Assembly: GCF_900108015.1 (NCBI RefSeq)
Contig: NZ_FNVP01000002.1
Span: forward strand, 62,001-126,000
Length of the DNA: 64,000 nucleotides
From: Flavobacterium urumqiense
GTDB taxonomy: Bacteria > Bacteroidota > Bacteroidia > Flavobacteriales > Flavobacteriaceae
Direction of reading: 5' to 3'
Made by a program: the position numbers and the translations under genes. The notes beneath the pieces are model-generated. The model did no database searches, had not been told where the DNA came from, and was given only the letters and a program-made list of their open reading frames with translations. Shown in pieces: positions 7,116-15,679 of the stretch (position 1 is its first letter; every line of letters starts with the position of its first letter).

Positions 7116-9359
7116 TTAATCAAATTTCGTTTTCGTTTCAACTTTTGGCCAAGTGTTATTGGTTACATCAATATCTGCTGTTTCTAATTTTGGGTCAATC
7201 TGAATCTTTTTTATTGCTTTTTCAGTAGCATATACTTTCTTCGCAGTATCGTTATTCTTTCTCCAGATTTGCGCTGGATATTTAAAAACTTCTTTCGTAT
7301 CATCGTCATAAGTCATTTCAACAATAATCGGCATCAACATTCCTCCAGGCTTATTGAATTCTACTTCGTAAAAATACTTAGGCACTTTTAGATTCGCTTT
7401 TTCTTCAGCCGAAAATTTTTGATTTACATATTCCGAAAGTAATTTTACTTCCTCCACTTTCAATGGTTTCTTTGATGCCAAATTTAATTCGGCGCTTTTA
7501 TCAGAAACTAAATATACAAATGGCCCTTTATCCAAACCAAAACGTCCTTTTCTTACCTTGACATCTTTCAATTCTGCAGTTGCTGTTTCAGTAACATAAT
7601 ATTGTTTTACCTCATTTATACCAATATCAACAAAATCAGTCGAGTAAAACCATCCTCTAAAAAACCAATCTAAATCTACTGCCGAAGCATCTTCCATTGT
7701 TCTAAAAAAATCTTCTGGCGTTGGATGTTTGAATTTCCATCTGTTCGCATATATTTTGAAGGCATGGTCAAACAATTCTCTTCCCATGATGGTTTCTCTA
7801 AGAATATTTAAACCTGCAGCTGGTTTTCCGTAAGCATTATTACCAAACTGAATAATGTTTTCAGAGTTAGACATAATAGGCTCCAATATTTTTTGATCAC
7901 CACTCATGTAAGGAACAATTTTACTAGGAATTCCACGATTAGATGGAAAATTAGTTCCTAATTCTTGTTCAGCCATATATTGCATAAACGAGTTTAATCC
8001 TTCGTCCATCCAAGTCCATTGACGTTCATCAGAATTTACAATCATAGGGAAAAAGTTATGTCCTACTTCATGTATTACAACTCCAATCATTCCATTTTTT
8101 GTACGCTCGCTTGTCACGCCATTTTCGTCTGGACGTCCATAATTCCAACAAATCATAGGATATTCCATTCCTTGATCTTCCGCTGAAACAGAAACTGCTT
8201 TTGGATAAGGATAATCGAAAGTGTGGGATGAATAACTTTTTAAGGTATGAGCAACTGTTCTGGTAGAAGTTTCTCCCCAAAGCGGATTCGCTTCTTTCGG
8301 ATAAACAGATTCAGCCATAACCACTTTATTGCTCAACTGCACTGCCATTGCATCGTAAATAAACTTTCTAGAAGTGGCAATACCAAAATCTCTTACGTTT
8401 TTAGCACTAAATTTCCACGTCTTTTTCTTATCAGAAAATCCTTTTTCATTGACTTCAGCCTCAGCTTGCGTTACAATTACAACGGGTTTGTCAAATGATT
8501 TTTGAGCCAACTCGTATCTTTTAACCTGTGCTGGTGTAAAAACTTCGCTTCTATTCATCAATTCTCCTGTCGCATCCATGACGTGATCTGCTGGAACGGT
8601 AACGTTCACATCAAAATTTCCAAAAGGCAAAGCAAATTCTCCACCTCCCCAAAATTGCATATTCTGCCAACCTTCAACATCATTATAAACGGCCATTCTA
8701 GGGTAAAACTGTGCAATTACATACAATTTATTTCCTTCTTTTTCGAATGGTTCATAACCGGAACGACCTCCATCTTGAATGTAATCATTAATATTGTACC
8801 ACCATTTAGTAGAAAATATAAATTTTTCACCTGGTTTCAAAGGAGTAACCAAATTAATACGCATCATGGTTTGGTTTATGACATAAGACAACGGATTTCC
8901 TTTCGCATCTTTTACATATTCAATTTTAAACCCACGATCTGTACCTTGCTTCAAATACTTATTTGCAAATTTTTCCGCGGGCAAAACTTGTTCTATTTTT
9001 TCACCTTCGGCCAATGGGGATTGTGAATTTTTAGCTGCCTGATTTTGGTCTAATTGCACCCATAAATACTCTAAATTATCCGGAGAATTATTATAGTAAG
9101 TCACTGTTTCAGAACCACTTAATTTTGCATTTTTATCATCCAATTCCACGTCTATTTTATAATCCGCTTGTTGCTGATAATAGGCTGGTCCAGGAGCTCC
9201 TGATGCAGTACGAAACATATTAGGCGTTGCTAATAAATCATACATCTGGCTGAACTTGTTTGTGTCGTACTTTCCTGATTGTTTTGGGGTTACTGTTGTA
9301 GCTTTTTCTTGGGCTAATAAAATTGCCGGAAGAAACAATAATAAAGATATTTTTTTCAT
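7116..9359 (-). CDS. M1-family zinc metallopeptidase (aminopeptidase N-like), secreted
   Basis: The 747-residue protein begins with a signal peptide (MKKISLLLFLPAILLAQ). The gluzincin site is complete: HEVGH at 430-434 with the third zinc ligand E453 in WMDEGLNSFMQ. Substrate-recognition residues of M1 enzymes appear upstream in VSAEDQGMEYPM, a variant of the usual GAMEN motif. It probably trims N-terminal residues from peptides in the periplasm or on the surface. Downstream is a clear terminator. The DUF6702 gene lies just upstream on the same strand, 65 bases away, a pairing I recall from other Flavobacteriaceae. Confidence 0.93.
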   Translation of the reverse strand: MKKISLLLFLPAILLAQEKATTVTPKQSGKYDTNKFSQMYDLLATPNMFRTASGAPGPAYYQQQADYKIDVELDDKNAKLSGSETVTYYNNSPDNLEYLWVQLDQNQAAKNSQSPLAEGEKIEQVLPAEKFANKYLKQGTDRGFKIEYVKDAKGNPLSYVINQTMMRINLVTPLKPGEKFIFSTKWWYNINDYIQDGGRSGYEPFEKEGNKLYVIAQFYPRMAVYNDVEGWQNMQFWGGGEFALPFGNFDVNVTVPADHVMDATGELMNRSEVFTPAQVKRYELAQKSFDKPVVIVTQAEAEVNEKGFSDKKKTWKFSAKNVRDFGIATSRKFIYDAMAVQLSNKVVMAESVYPKEANPLWGETSTRTVAHTLKSYSSHTFDYPYPKAVSVSAEDQGMEYPMICWNYGRPDENGVTSERTKNGMIGVVIHEVGHNFFPMIVNSDERQWTWMDEGLNSFMQYMAEQELGTNFPSNRGIPSKIVPYMSGDQKILEPIMSNSENIIQFGNNAYGKPAAGLNILRETIMGRELFDHAFKIYANRWKFKHPTPEDFFRTMEDASAVDLDWFFRGWFYSTDFVDIGINEVKQYYVTETATAELKDVKVRKGRFGLDKGPFVYLVSDKSAELNLASKKPLKVEEVKLLSEYVNQKFSAEEKANLKVPKYFYEVEFNKPGGMLMPIIVEMTYDDDTKEVFKYPAQIWRKNNDTAKKVYATEKAIKKIQIDPKLETADIDVTNNTWPKVETKTKFD

Positions 9360-9424
9360 AAATATAAACGGTAGTTATTTCAATTTGTGAAAATAGCAAT
9401 TTTTAACAAAACATACTTGCAATA

Positions 9425-9928
9425 TTAATATTTTAACACTTTATTCCTTGAAGAATCCGTAAAGAGTATGCTGTTTTTTGTATTGAGAATGGTAACATGA
9501 GTGATGTTTTGCTGTTCTGTGTTCCAATCTATTAAAACGGAATTAGAAATCTCAAGAGAATTAATTTTGGATATTCCTTTTATATTAGAATAACATATTA
9601 AAACATCTCCATCGACTTCTTTGCTCAAAAAAGTCATGGGTTTCGACTGCCCATTTACCTTAATAGAAAAATTTTCTGCAAGATATTTTTTTAACAACAC
9701 TATTTCCTCAGCTGTTTCTTTATCAGTACCTAAATTCAATTTCTTGTTGTACTTTTTCTCTAAAACCTTATTCAAGTCATCCATAAAAATACGAGAAGTA
9801 ATTTGCAGCATTTTCTTTTCGGGAGCATAATTTACCTGATATATTGCCATATAAAATTTATGAACACTAAAAGCTGATGTGGTAAAAATCAAAAGTCCGA
9901 AAAAGGTGTATAGGATTGTTTTTTTCAT
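9425..9928 (-). CDS. DUF6702 family protein, exported
   Basis: This 167-residue protein has an N-terminal signal sequence (MKKTILYTFFGLLIFTTSAFS) followed by HKFYMAIYQVNYAPEKK and IFMDDLNKVL, the conserved face of the DUF6702 family. The biochemical function is unknown. It is upstream of, and co-oriented with, the M1 peptidase gene, so a role linked to that enzyme or simple co-transcription is likely. A TACTTTTG box ends 4 bases before the ATG, a second candidate leaderless gene like rlmN. Confidence 0.75.
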   Translation of the reverse strand: MKKTILYTFFGLLIFTTSAFSVHKFYMAIYQVNYAPEKKMLQITSRIFMDDLNKVLEKKYNKKLNLGTDKETAEEIVLLKKYLAENFSIKVNGQSKPMTFLSKEVDGDVLICYSNIKGISKINSLEISNSVLIDWNTEQQNITHVTILNTKNSILFTDSSRNKVLKY

Positions 9929-9932
9929 TTGG

Positions 9933-9940
9933 CAAAAGTA
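9933..9940 (-). promoter_or_regulatory. Promoter -7 box immediately before the DUF6702 gene
   Basis: The minus strand reads TACTTTTG, then CCAA, then ATG. The box is a perfect TAnnTTTG; no TTG is evident at the -33 distance. Confidence 0.45.
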
Positions 9941-10053
9941 GTAATTCTTTTAAACTCTTCGTTTTTAAGGTTTATTTTTAATACTGTAAACAAAAATTAT
10001 ACCATCAATTTTCATAAAGTCTATTATGATTTAATTCCTAAAAATGAATAATT

Positions 10054-10815
10054 TTAGTTTTCAATAGCAGTGATTTTTTTATACTTCTTATTTTTAGTAA
10101 CAAGAAAGTCAATTAATTGGAATTCATTTTCGGCCTTAATAAGCATTTTTGATTTAGGATCATTCTCGCAAAAAATCAGAAAAAGTCTAATTTCATCATC
10201 ATTTAATTGCAATGTGTTGGCAAAGAAATCATACCCAACCTTTTTCAAAGCAACTTCGGTAAAACTTTTATTTTGTGTATAATCTATTATCTCTGGATTA
10301 TTTTTTCTTAATGTTTTTAGAACATCTTTGTAAATTCGGACAAAGTTCATTCCATTTTCAATAGTTCCATCGGATGGCATTGTTCTATTCTTTGGAGAAG
10401 ACTTTTCATCATCAAAATATTGCTTATCAACAATTGCTTGTGTATTTCCGTTAATTGGTTTTATTTTCTTTTTTACAGGTACGATCACTTCGGCTAATTG
10501 ATTCGTGTAAGCCTCTAACGTGACTCTCAATATTGGAGCGGAAATCTGTTTTTCAGTAAGAATGATTTTTCTGGATTTGAATGCTAAACTTGAAAAAACT
10601 AAGGTGTCATTGACTTTTACTAGAATATTAAAAAACCCTTTGGAGCCTATAAGCATCCCTGTTTTAGAATTCACATTAAAAACAATGACATTTTCTAACT
10701 TAATAGAATCGTTTATTACCTGACCATGCAACGTTTTTCTTGTCAATACCTGACTCAAACAAAATTGACAAAATAAACACAAAATAAGGATTGTTATTTT
10801 ATTTTTCATTTTCAA
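10054..10815 (-). CDS. Exported protein with carboxypeptidase-like regulatory domain (paralogue 1 of array)
   Basis: The 253-residue product has a signal peptide (about MKNKITILILCLFCQFCLSQ, from the alternative ATG at 10809). A small beta-sandwich follows, of the type found at the N terminus of SusC/TonB-dependent receptors (TLHGQVINDSIKLENVIVF ... GFFNILVKVNDTLVFSSL). The C-terminal half is charged and helical with no recognised domain. It is the last of four tandem paralogues on the minus strand and the most diverged of the three intact ones. Its start overlaps the end of paralogue 2 by 17 bases. The function is unknown. Confidence 0.75.
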   Translation of the reverse strand: MKMKNKITILILCLFCQFCLSQVLTRKTLHGQVINDSIKLENVIVFNVNSKTGMLIGSKGFFNILVKVNDTLVFSSLAFKSRKIILTEKQISAPILRVTLEAYTNQLAEVIVPVKKKIKPINGNTQAIVDKQYFDDEKSSPKNRTMPSDGTIENGMNFVRIYKDVLKTLRKNNPEIIDYTQNKSFTEVALKKVGYDFFANTLQLNDDEIRLFLIFCENDPKSKMLIKAENEFQLIDFLVTKNKKYKKITAIEN

Positions 10816-11527
10816 TGGTTTTATTATAATTTTCAGCTAAACTGACAATCAAAAACATCGCTAACGTTTTGTTCTTAGTGTTTAATGCTTCCGCAAATCT
10901 GGCATCTTCCACACAATAATATTGAAATCCTCTTATGTAGTCAACAGGAATTTTTAGGGATTCTATATAATATTTATTTTCAAAAAGAACTTCAAGTCTG
11001 AATAACGAATTTTCTTTTTTCTCTACGACAATTTCTTTTTTAAGCATTGCTTTACGTCCAGAAATTGTGTTTAACAAACCGTCAATACCACCGCCAGAAG
11101 TTGCGGTATATAATTTCCTTTCCGCTGGTGTATATTTTTTTTGACCATATGGAATAATCCCTAAGTTCTCAGCAGTAATTTTTGAATTCTCATTGATAAC
11201 GATTTCTTTTAAAGCAATGCTTTTGGTTATCATTTGAATTTGAATTCCATTTGACATAAAATCTCCTTTAGTGACTTTCCTACGTAAAGTTACGAGATTC
11301 ACAGCTGAAAATACTAAAATATCCCCTTCTTTTACAAATAACGAAAAGAAACCATCTCTATCTGAAACAGTCCCCCTCTGATTCGTTGAATTCAATACAT
11401 TTATGCCTTCAACAGCAACAGAATCAGCGGTAATTTTACCCAGAATTTCTTTTTCATTACTATTTTGTCCAAAAATAATTTGAGTCAAAAAAAAGAAAAC
11501 TAACAGTAGTGTATTATTTATTTTCAC
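10799..11527 (-). CDS. Exported protein with carboxypeptidase-like regulatory domain (paralogue 2)
   Basis: A 242-residue product with signal peptide MKINNTLLLVFFFLTQIIFG and a regulatory beta-sandwich (about 25-105: EILGKITADSVAVEGINV, GFFSLFVKEGDILVFSAVN). A KEIVINENSKITAENLG linker and a helical C-terminal domain (to YCVEDARFAEALNTKNK) follow. Its first roughly 80 residues are nearly identical to paralogue 3, while the C-terminal parts differ. It overlaps paralogue 3 by 14 bases at its 5' end, so the array is one translationally coupled unit. No function is known. Confidence 0.75.
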   Translation of the reverse strand: MKINNTLLLVFFFLTQIIFGQNSNEKEILGKITADSVAVEGINVLNSTNQRGTVSDRDGFFSLFVKEGDILVFSAVNLVTLRRKVTKGDFMSNGIQIQMITKSIALKEIVINENSKITAENLGIIPYGQKKYTPAERKLYTATSGGGIDGLLNTISGRKAMLKKEIVVEKKENSLFRLEVLFENKYYIESLKIPVDYIRGFQYYCVEDARFAEALNTKNKTLAMFLIVSLAENYNKTIENEK

Positions 11528-12281
11528 TGGCTATAATTTCGTTGTACTTAGCGGCTAATTCCCCAATCAAAAAAGAGGTCATTGTTTTATTATTAGATTT
11601 CAAAATAATTGTAAATTTTTCATTTTCGACTGCAAAATATTTGAACCCATTTACATAATCAGCAGGTATTCCTAGCTTGCCTGTCAAATATTCTTGATTG
11701 TATAATTCAGAAATTAATTTGACACATTCTTCTTTTTTTTCCAAAACAACCAACTTCTTAAGGCGCTTTGTTCTTCCGTTAATCTTATTTATCAGCGGAT
11801 CGAACGGCATTGATCCGCCTAATAAGCTCAATAGCATAATAGGTTTGAAATCTCCTGCAGTTTCTAAGCGTCTTTCCGCTGCAGTATATTTCTTTTGACC
11901 ATATGGAATAATCCCTAAGTTCTCAGCCGTAATTTTCGAATTTTCATTGATAATAACTTCTTCTAACATAATACTCTTGGGAGTCATTTGAATTTTAATT
12001 TTATCAAAAACTAAATCTTGCTTATTTATTCTTCGATATAAAGTAGTAAGATTCACAGCTGAAAATACTAAAATATCCCCTTCTTTTGCAAGTAGCGAAA
12101 AAAAACCATCTCTATCTGAAACAGTCCCTCTTTGATTTGTTGAATTCAATATATTTATGCCTTCAACAGCAACAGAATCAGCGGTGATTTTACCCAGAAT
12201 TTCTTTTTCATTACTATTTTGTCCAAAAATAATTTGAATCAGAAAAAAGAAAACTAACAGTAGTGTATTATTTATTTTCAC
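11514..12281 (-). CDS. Exported protein with carboxypeptidase-like regulatory domain (paralogue 3)
   Basis: A 255-residue product, with signal peptide and beta-sandwich almost identical to paralogue 2 (only a handful of substitutions in the first 80 residues). The C-terminal half carries an extra segment (FKPIMLLSLLGGSMPFDPLI) also present in related form in the paralogue 4 pseudogene. The ends of paralogues 2 to 4 share the motif Y-N-E-I-I-A-S-E-N-K or similar, and each gene starts 14-17 bases before the previous one stops. The product is probably periplasmic or outer-membrane; the function is unknown. Confidence 0.75.
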   Translation of the reverse strand: MKINNTLLLVFFFLIQIIFGQNSNEKEILGKITADSVAVEGINILNSTNQRGTVSDRDGFFSLLAKEGDILVFSAVNLTTLYRRINKQDLVFDKIKIQMTPKSIMLEEVIINENSKITAENLGIIPYGQKKYTAAERRLETAGDFKPIMLLSLLGGSMPFDPLINKINGRTKRLKKLVVLEKKEECVKLISELYNQEYLTGKLGIPADYVNGFKYFAVENEKFTIILKSNNKTMTSFLIGELAAKYNEIIASENK

Positions 12282-13047
12282 TGGCTATAATTTCGTTAAA
12301 TTTATTAGCTAATTCTTCAAGTAGAAATGTATTCATTGTTTTATTATTCAATTTTAAAATTGTTGTAAATCTTTCATTTTCTACAACATAATATTCAAAT
12401 CCTTTTACACATTCAGAAGGGATTTTCAACTTACCTACAAAATAATCGATATCAAATAAATTATGCAGTTTTTTCAAATAGGATTTTTTCTTCTCAACCT
12501 CTATTTCTTTTTTAAGCATCTTACTTCTTCCGGAAATAAAATTTAATAAAGGATCCACAGAGATCAAACCACCAGTCATCACGCTCACACTCGCCGAAGC
12601 ATTAAGGTCAGTAGCGGTATGTAATTTTCGTCCAGCCGAAGTATACTTTTTCTGATTGTTTGAAATAATTCCCAATGATATCCCGTTGATGTTTGAATAT
12701 GTTTTAACAATAACTTCTTTTAATTGATTCACAATTGGATTCATTATAACCTAAAATAAATCTTGCTGAAAATATTCCGTTATTAAAGCAACTCCCATCA
12801 TTTTAAATTGTGCAGCGGAAAAAAGTAGTGTATCGCCAACTGCAGCGGGTATCGAAAAACGTCCCTCTTCATTGGTAATTACAGCTTTTTCCGTTTTTAA
12901 ATTAATGACATAAATCCCTTCCCGGTTTGACAAACTCGCAATAACTTTTCCGTTCAATTTCTCAGAAATTGGCTCTTGCGCTCATGCCTCAGTTGCCATC
13001 AAAATAAAAAAAACGCATACAGAGCTAGTCAACAGTTTACATTCAAA
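12268..13047 (-). pseudogene. Paralogue 4 of the array, interrupted by two in-frame stop codons
   Basis: Reading one frame from about 13047 gives a degenerate signal peptide (KFECKLLTSSVCVFFILMA, then TEA-stop-AQEPISEKL), where TGA at 12985-12987 replaces the W expected in a TEAWAQ cleavage region. The beta-sandwich (LNGKVIASLSNREG to FQQDLF) follows, then a TAG at 12751-12753, and the same frame continues with VIMNPIVNQLKEVIVKTYSN to the normal stop. No frameshift is needed. The initiator position reads GTT rather than ATG. Two different stop codons and a lost start argue for decay rather than recoding. It is the promoter-proximal member, so downstream paralogues may have lost coupled expression. 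Confidence 0.8.
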
Positions 13048-13201
13048 TTTAACTTATTGTAAGAATAGTAAAAGTATCTTACTCTTTTCTAAATTAATTA
13101 CTAATGACTTGGTAAAAATATGTTAATTAAACATTATAAAATACAATTTTAAAAAGCATGATTTAATATCTTTATCCCAAACTATTTTCACCTCAATAAA
13201 A

Positions 13202-13909
13202 ATGAAAAACATTATTATCGCTAGCACTTCAACCCTTCACGACGGAGACTATTTAGACTATCTTTTGCCTGAATTGAAGTTGCATTTCAAGGACTGCAAA
13301 ACGATTTTTTTTATCCCTTACGCCCGTCCTGGAGGTATTTCACATGAAGAATATACTGCAAAAGTAGCCTCGGCTTTCGCCAAAATAGACATTGCGATCA
13401 AAGGAATTCATGAATTTGAAGACGCAGCATTAGCAATTCAAGATGCACAAGGAATTTTTACCGGTGGTGGCAACACTTTTTTGTTGGTATCCCAATTGTA
13501 CAAAAACAATATCATGACCGTTCTTGCTGAAACAGTGAAAAATGGAACTCCCTATTTAGGTACAAGTGCGGGAAGCAACATTTGCGGATTAACAATGCAA
13601 ACCACTAATGACATGCCTATTATTTATCCGCCGAGTTTTAAAACCTTAGGCTGGATCCCTTTCAATTTGAATCCCCATTATTTAGATTCTGACAAACAAT
13701 CAACACATATGGGCGAAACACGCGAAACAAGAATCAAAGAATTTCATGCATTTAACTCCGTCCCAGTTTTAGGATTACGAGAAGGAAGCTGGCTGGACGT
13801 TAAAGGTGAAAAAATAACTTTAAAAGGCAATTTATCAGCCAGACTTTTTAGGCAAAATCAAATTCCTGAAGAATTAGAAAGTGGATCTGATTTGAGCTTT
13901 ATAAAATGA
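13202..13909 (+). CDS. pepE: Dipeptidase PepE (peptidase family S51, alpha-aspartyl dipeptidase)
   Basis: A 235-residue cytoplasmic serine peptidase. The glycine-rich FTGGGNTF motif is at about 86-93, the nucleophile elbow GTSAGSN places the catalytic serine at 122, and NPHYLD contains H159. The family hydrolyses dipeptides with N-terminal aspartate. The gene is divergent from the paralogue array; the shared 5' region holds a TATCTTTA box, a weak match to the promoter consensus. It is followed by tRNA genes on the other strand. Confidence 0.92.
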   Translation: MKNIIIASTSTLHDGDYLDYLLPELKLHFKDCKTIFFIPYARPGGISHEEYTAKVASAFAKIDIAIKGIHEFEDAALAIQDAQGIFTGGGNTFLLVSQLYKNNIMTVLAETVKNGTPYLGTSAGSNICGLTMQTTNDMPIIYPPSFKTLGWIPFNLNPHYLDSDKQSTHMGETRETRIKEFHAFNSVPVLGLREGSWLDVKGEKITLKGNLSARLFRQNQIPEELESGSDLSFIK

Positions 13910-13937
13910 TTTTGAAACGAGATCAGAATAAATAAAA

Positions 13938-13965
13938 AAAGCCGAAACAATTAAGTTTCGGCTTT
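13938..13965 (-). terminator. Terminator after tRNA-Gly copy 1
   Basis: An 11-base stem (AAAGCCGAAAC / GTTTCGGCTTT) followed on the minus strand by a T-tract, 5 bases past the tRNA 3' end. Confidence 0.75.
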
Positions 13966-13969
13966 GAAG

Positions 13970-14042
<73 letters not shown>

Positions 14043-14061
14043 ATTAAAACAGTAAAATAAA

Positions 14062-14088
14062 AAACCTCAAACTAAAAATTTGAGGTTT
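14062..14088 (-). terminator. Terminator between the two tRNA-Gly genes
   Basis: Stem AAACCTCAAA / TTTGAGGTTT followed by a T-run on the minus strand, directly after tRNA-Gly copy 2. Each copy therefore appears to be separately terminated. Confidence 0.7.
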
Positions 14089-14090
14089 AG

Positions 14091-14163
<73 letters not shown>

Positions 14164-14344
14164 ATTAACAACGGTGCAAATATAGAGAATAAAACAAGTT
14201 CAATGCAAGTTTTTTTTTTGAAAAAAATCATAAAATTACACTTCTTAGCTTTTTAACAAAGTGCATCTTAGACATAAAGAATTTAATATGAAATTATTAC
14301 ACCTTTATTTCGTTGAAAATTTATTTTTTAAAAAAAGCAAAACA

Positions 14345-14773
14345 TCAGAGAAATAGCTAGAAAAGAAACCTTTCCGACACGTAATCCTGCGTTTCGACTT
14401 GAAAAACCAATAGAAAAATTTTCTTTGACACCAACAATATAGTTACTGCCCTTCATTTTGGTATTTCCTCGAAAACAAATTAAGCTGGGTAATTTCATTA
14501 TTTAAAAATACCATAGCTCTATTTGCAGAAAAAAATTCAATACCAAATTAGAGGCGATTGCTATTTTAGAAAATTACAGAAAAAAAAGGATTGGGTGAAG
14601 CGCTTTTAGTCTATTTCGAAAAATGATGCATTAACCGAAATGGAAATTTAATTTGGTTACATGCCAGAAAAGAAGGGATTGGTTTTTACAAAAAAATGAC
14701 ATACCAGATAAAAGGTATGCCATTTGAAATCGAAAATATTGGAGAACATATTGTAATGCTCAAAAATTTATGA
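14345..14773 (+). pseudogene. GNAT-family acetyltransferase remnant
   Basis: Pieces of one GNAT protein can be read in shifting frames: IREIARKETFPTRNPAFR then LEKPIEKFS, next a segment resembling HFGIFLENKL, then IAILENYRKKRIGEALL (the acetyl-CoA loop) from two frames. Finally comes a clean stretch NLIWLHARKEGIGFYKKM to EIENIGEHIVMLKNL-stop. Several frameshifts and stops separate them, so the gene is dead. Its last bases overlap the stop of the L,D-transpeptidase-like gene on the other strand. The 180 bases between it and the tRNA genes show nothing recognisable. Confidence 0.75.
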
Positions 14774-15490
14774 AACTAATTCTGATGCCAATTTAAAACT
14801 TCTTGAAGGATGGTAAATAAAGAAACACGATTTGTTTTTTATCGCATTGATAATATTCTTAGATAATTCTACCGGTATAGCAGGACAACCTTGGCTCCTT
14901 CCTAATCTATGATTGTTTTTTACAAATGAATTGGAAACATATTCTGCAGCATGCATTACTACACCTCTGTTTCTTGCATTATCATTAATTCCTTTTTCTA
15001 ATCCATCAAGCTTGAGTGACATTCCATGTTTTCCATTGTAAATTTCACCTGTGGAGTAAAATCCTAAACTACTTTTATATGATTCAGCTGCATTTGAAAA
15101 AGAAGAAGCAAAATCCTCACCTGTATTTCTTCCATGTGCAACAAGAGAATTATACAAAATAGTATTTGTTGTCAAATCGATAACCCAAAGTCTTTTGGTG
15201 CTTGATGACAAACTAAAATCTACTAAAGTCAAAATATCTTTCTGAATTAATCCTTTTTCTTTCAGCAAATAAAAACCTTTCAAAGCTTCCGTAAAGCTTT
15301 CTAATTTAGGCAAGCCAAATTCATTTGAATGTAAACTATTATACACCATTTCAACCTTAGCATCTAAGCTAGTGGTTATTGTTTTGGCATATATTACCGT
15401 TTTAGTGGTCTTTGGTTCAGAAAGATTTGGTTTGCTTGTCGAAAACGAAAAAAGCAAAAACAAAATAGCAGGAAATATCTTATAAATCAT
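14768..15490 (-). CDS. Murein L,D-transpeptidase catalytic-domain protein (YkuD-like)
   Basis: A 240-residue exported protein (N-terminal hydrophobic segment IYKIFPAILFLLFSFS). The C-terminal half has the transpeptidase active site in the order expected for this subfamily: GVVMHAAEYV with H180 and GRSQGCPAIP with the catalytic C202. Such enzymes cross-link meso-diaminopimelate residues or attach proteins to peptidoglycan in the periplasm. The two-part architecture matches the subfamily I recall as PF13645. It stands alone with its own promoter. Confidence 0.85.
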   Translation of the reverse strand: MIYKIFPAILFLLFSFSTSKPNLSEPKTTKTVIYAKTITTSLDAKVEMVYNSLHSNEFGLPKLESFTEALKGFYLLKEKGLIQKDILTLVDFSLSSSTKRLWVIDLTTNTILYNSLVAHGRNTGEDFASSFSNAAESYKSSLGFYSTGEIYNGKHGMSLKLDGLEKGINDNARNRGVVMHAAEYVSNSFVKNNHRLGRSQGCPAIPVELSKNIINAIKNKSCFFIYHPSRSFKLASELVS

Positions 15491-15525
15491 TGAATATCTT
15501 TGTATTAAGTGTTATTTTTGGATGG

Positions 15526-15557
15526 CAAACATACGCAAAAATTCATAGTTGAAACAA
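15526..15557 (-). promoter_or_regulatory. Promoter of the L,D-transpeptidase-like gene
   Basis: On the minus strand TTG (15557-15555), 21 bases, then TATGTTTG (15533-15526), 35 bases before the ATG. Both boxes fit the Bacteroidota consensus. Confidence 0.55.
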
Positions 15558-15651
15558 AAATTATGATAAATTTAATTATAATATAACAAAATAAATTGAA
15601 AAATATTGTTTACAAATTTGAAAATAAAAATACATTATATAATAATTTTGT

Positions 15652-15659
15652 TATTTTTG
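15652..15659 (+). promoter_or_regulatory. Promoter -7 box of the first DUF5916 gene
   Basis: TATTTTTG lies 20 bases before the ATG at 15680, in a very AT-rich stretch. Confidence 0.5.
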
Positions 15660-15679
15660 TTCACATACAACAGTAATTC

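Noticed and set aside
8502..9026. Long plus-strand ORF (174 codons) inside the M1 peptidase gene
   Set aside because: It lies wholly within a strong coding frame on the other strand and has random-looking composition rich in I, F and S.
12268..12987. Stop-codon recoding (readthrough) in paralogue 4
   Set aside because: Two different stops, one in a signal peptide, a lost ATG, and decayed genes elsewhere in the window fit pseudogenization better; no structured element is seen after either stop.
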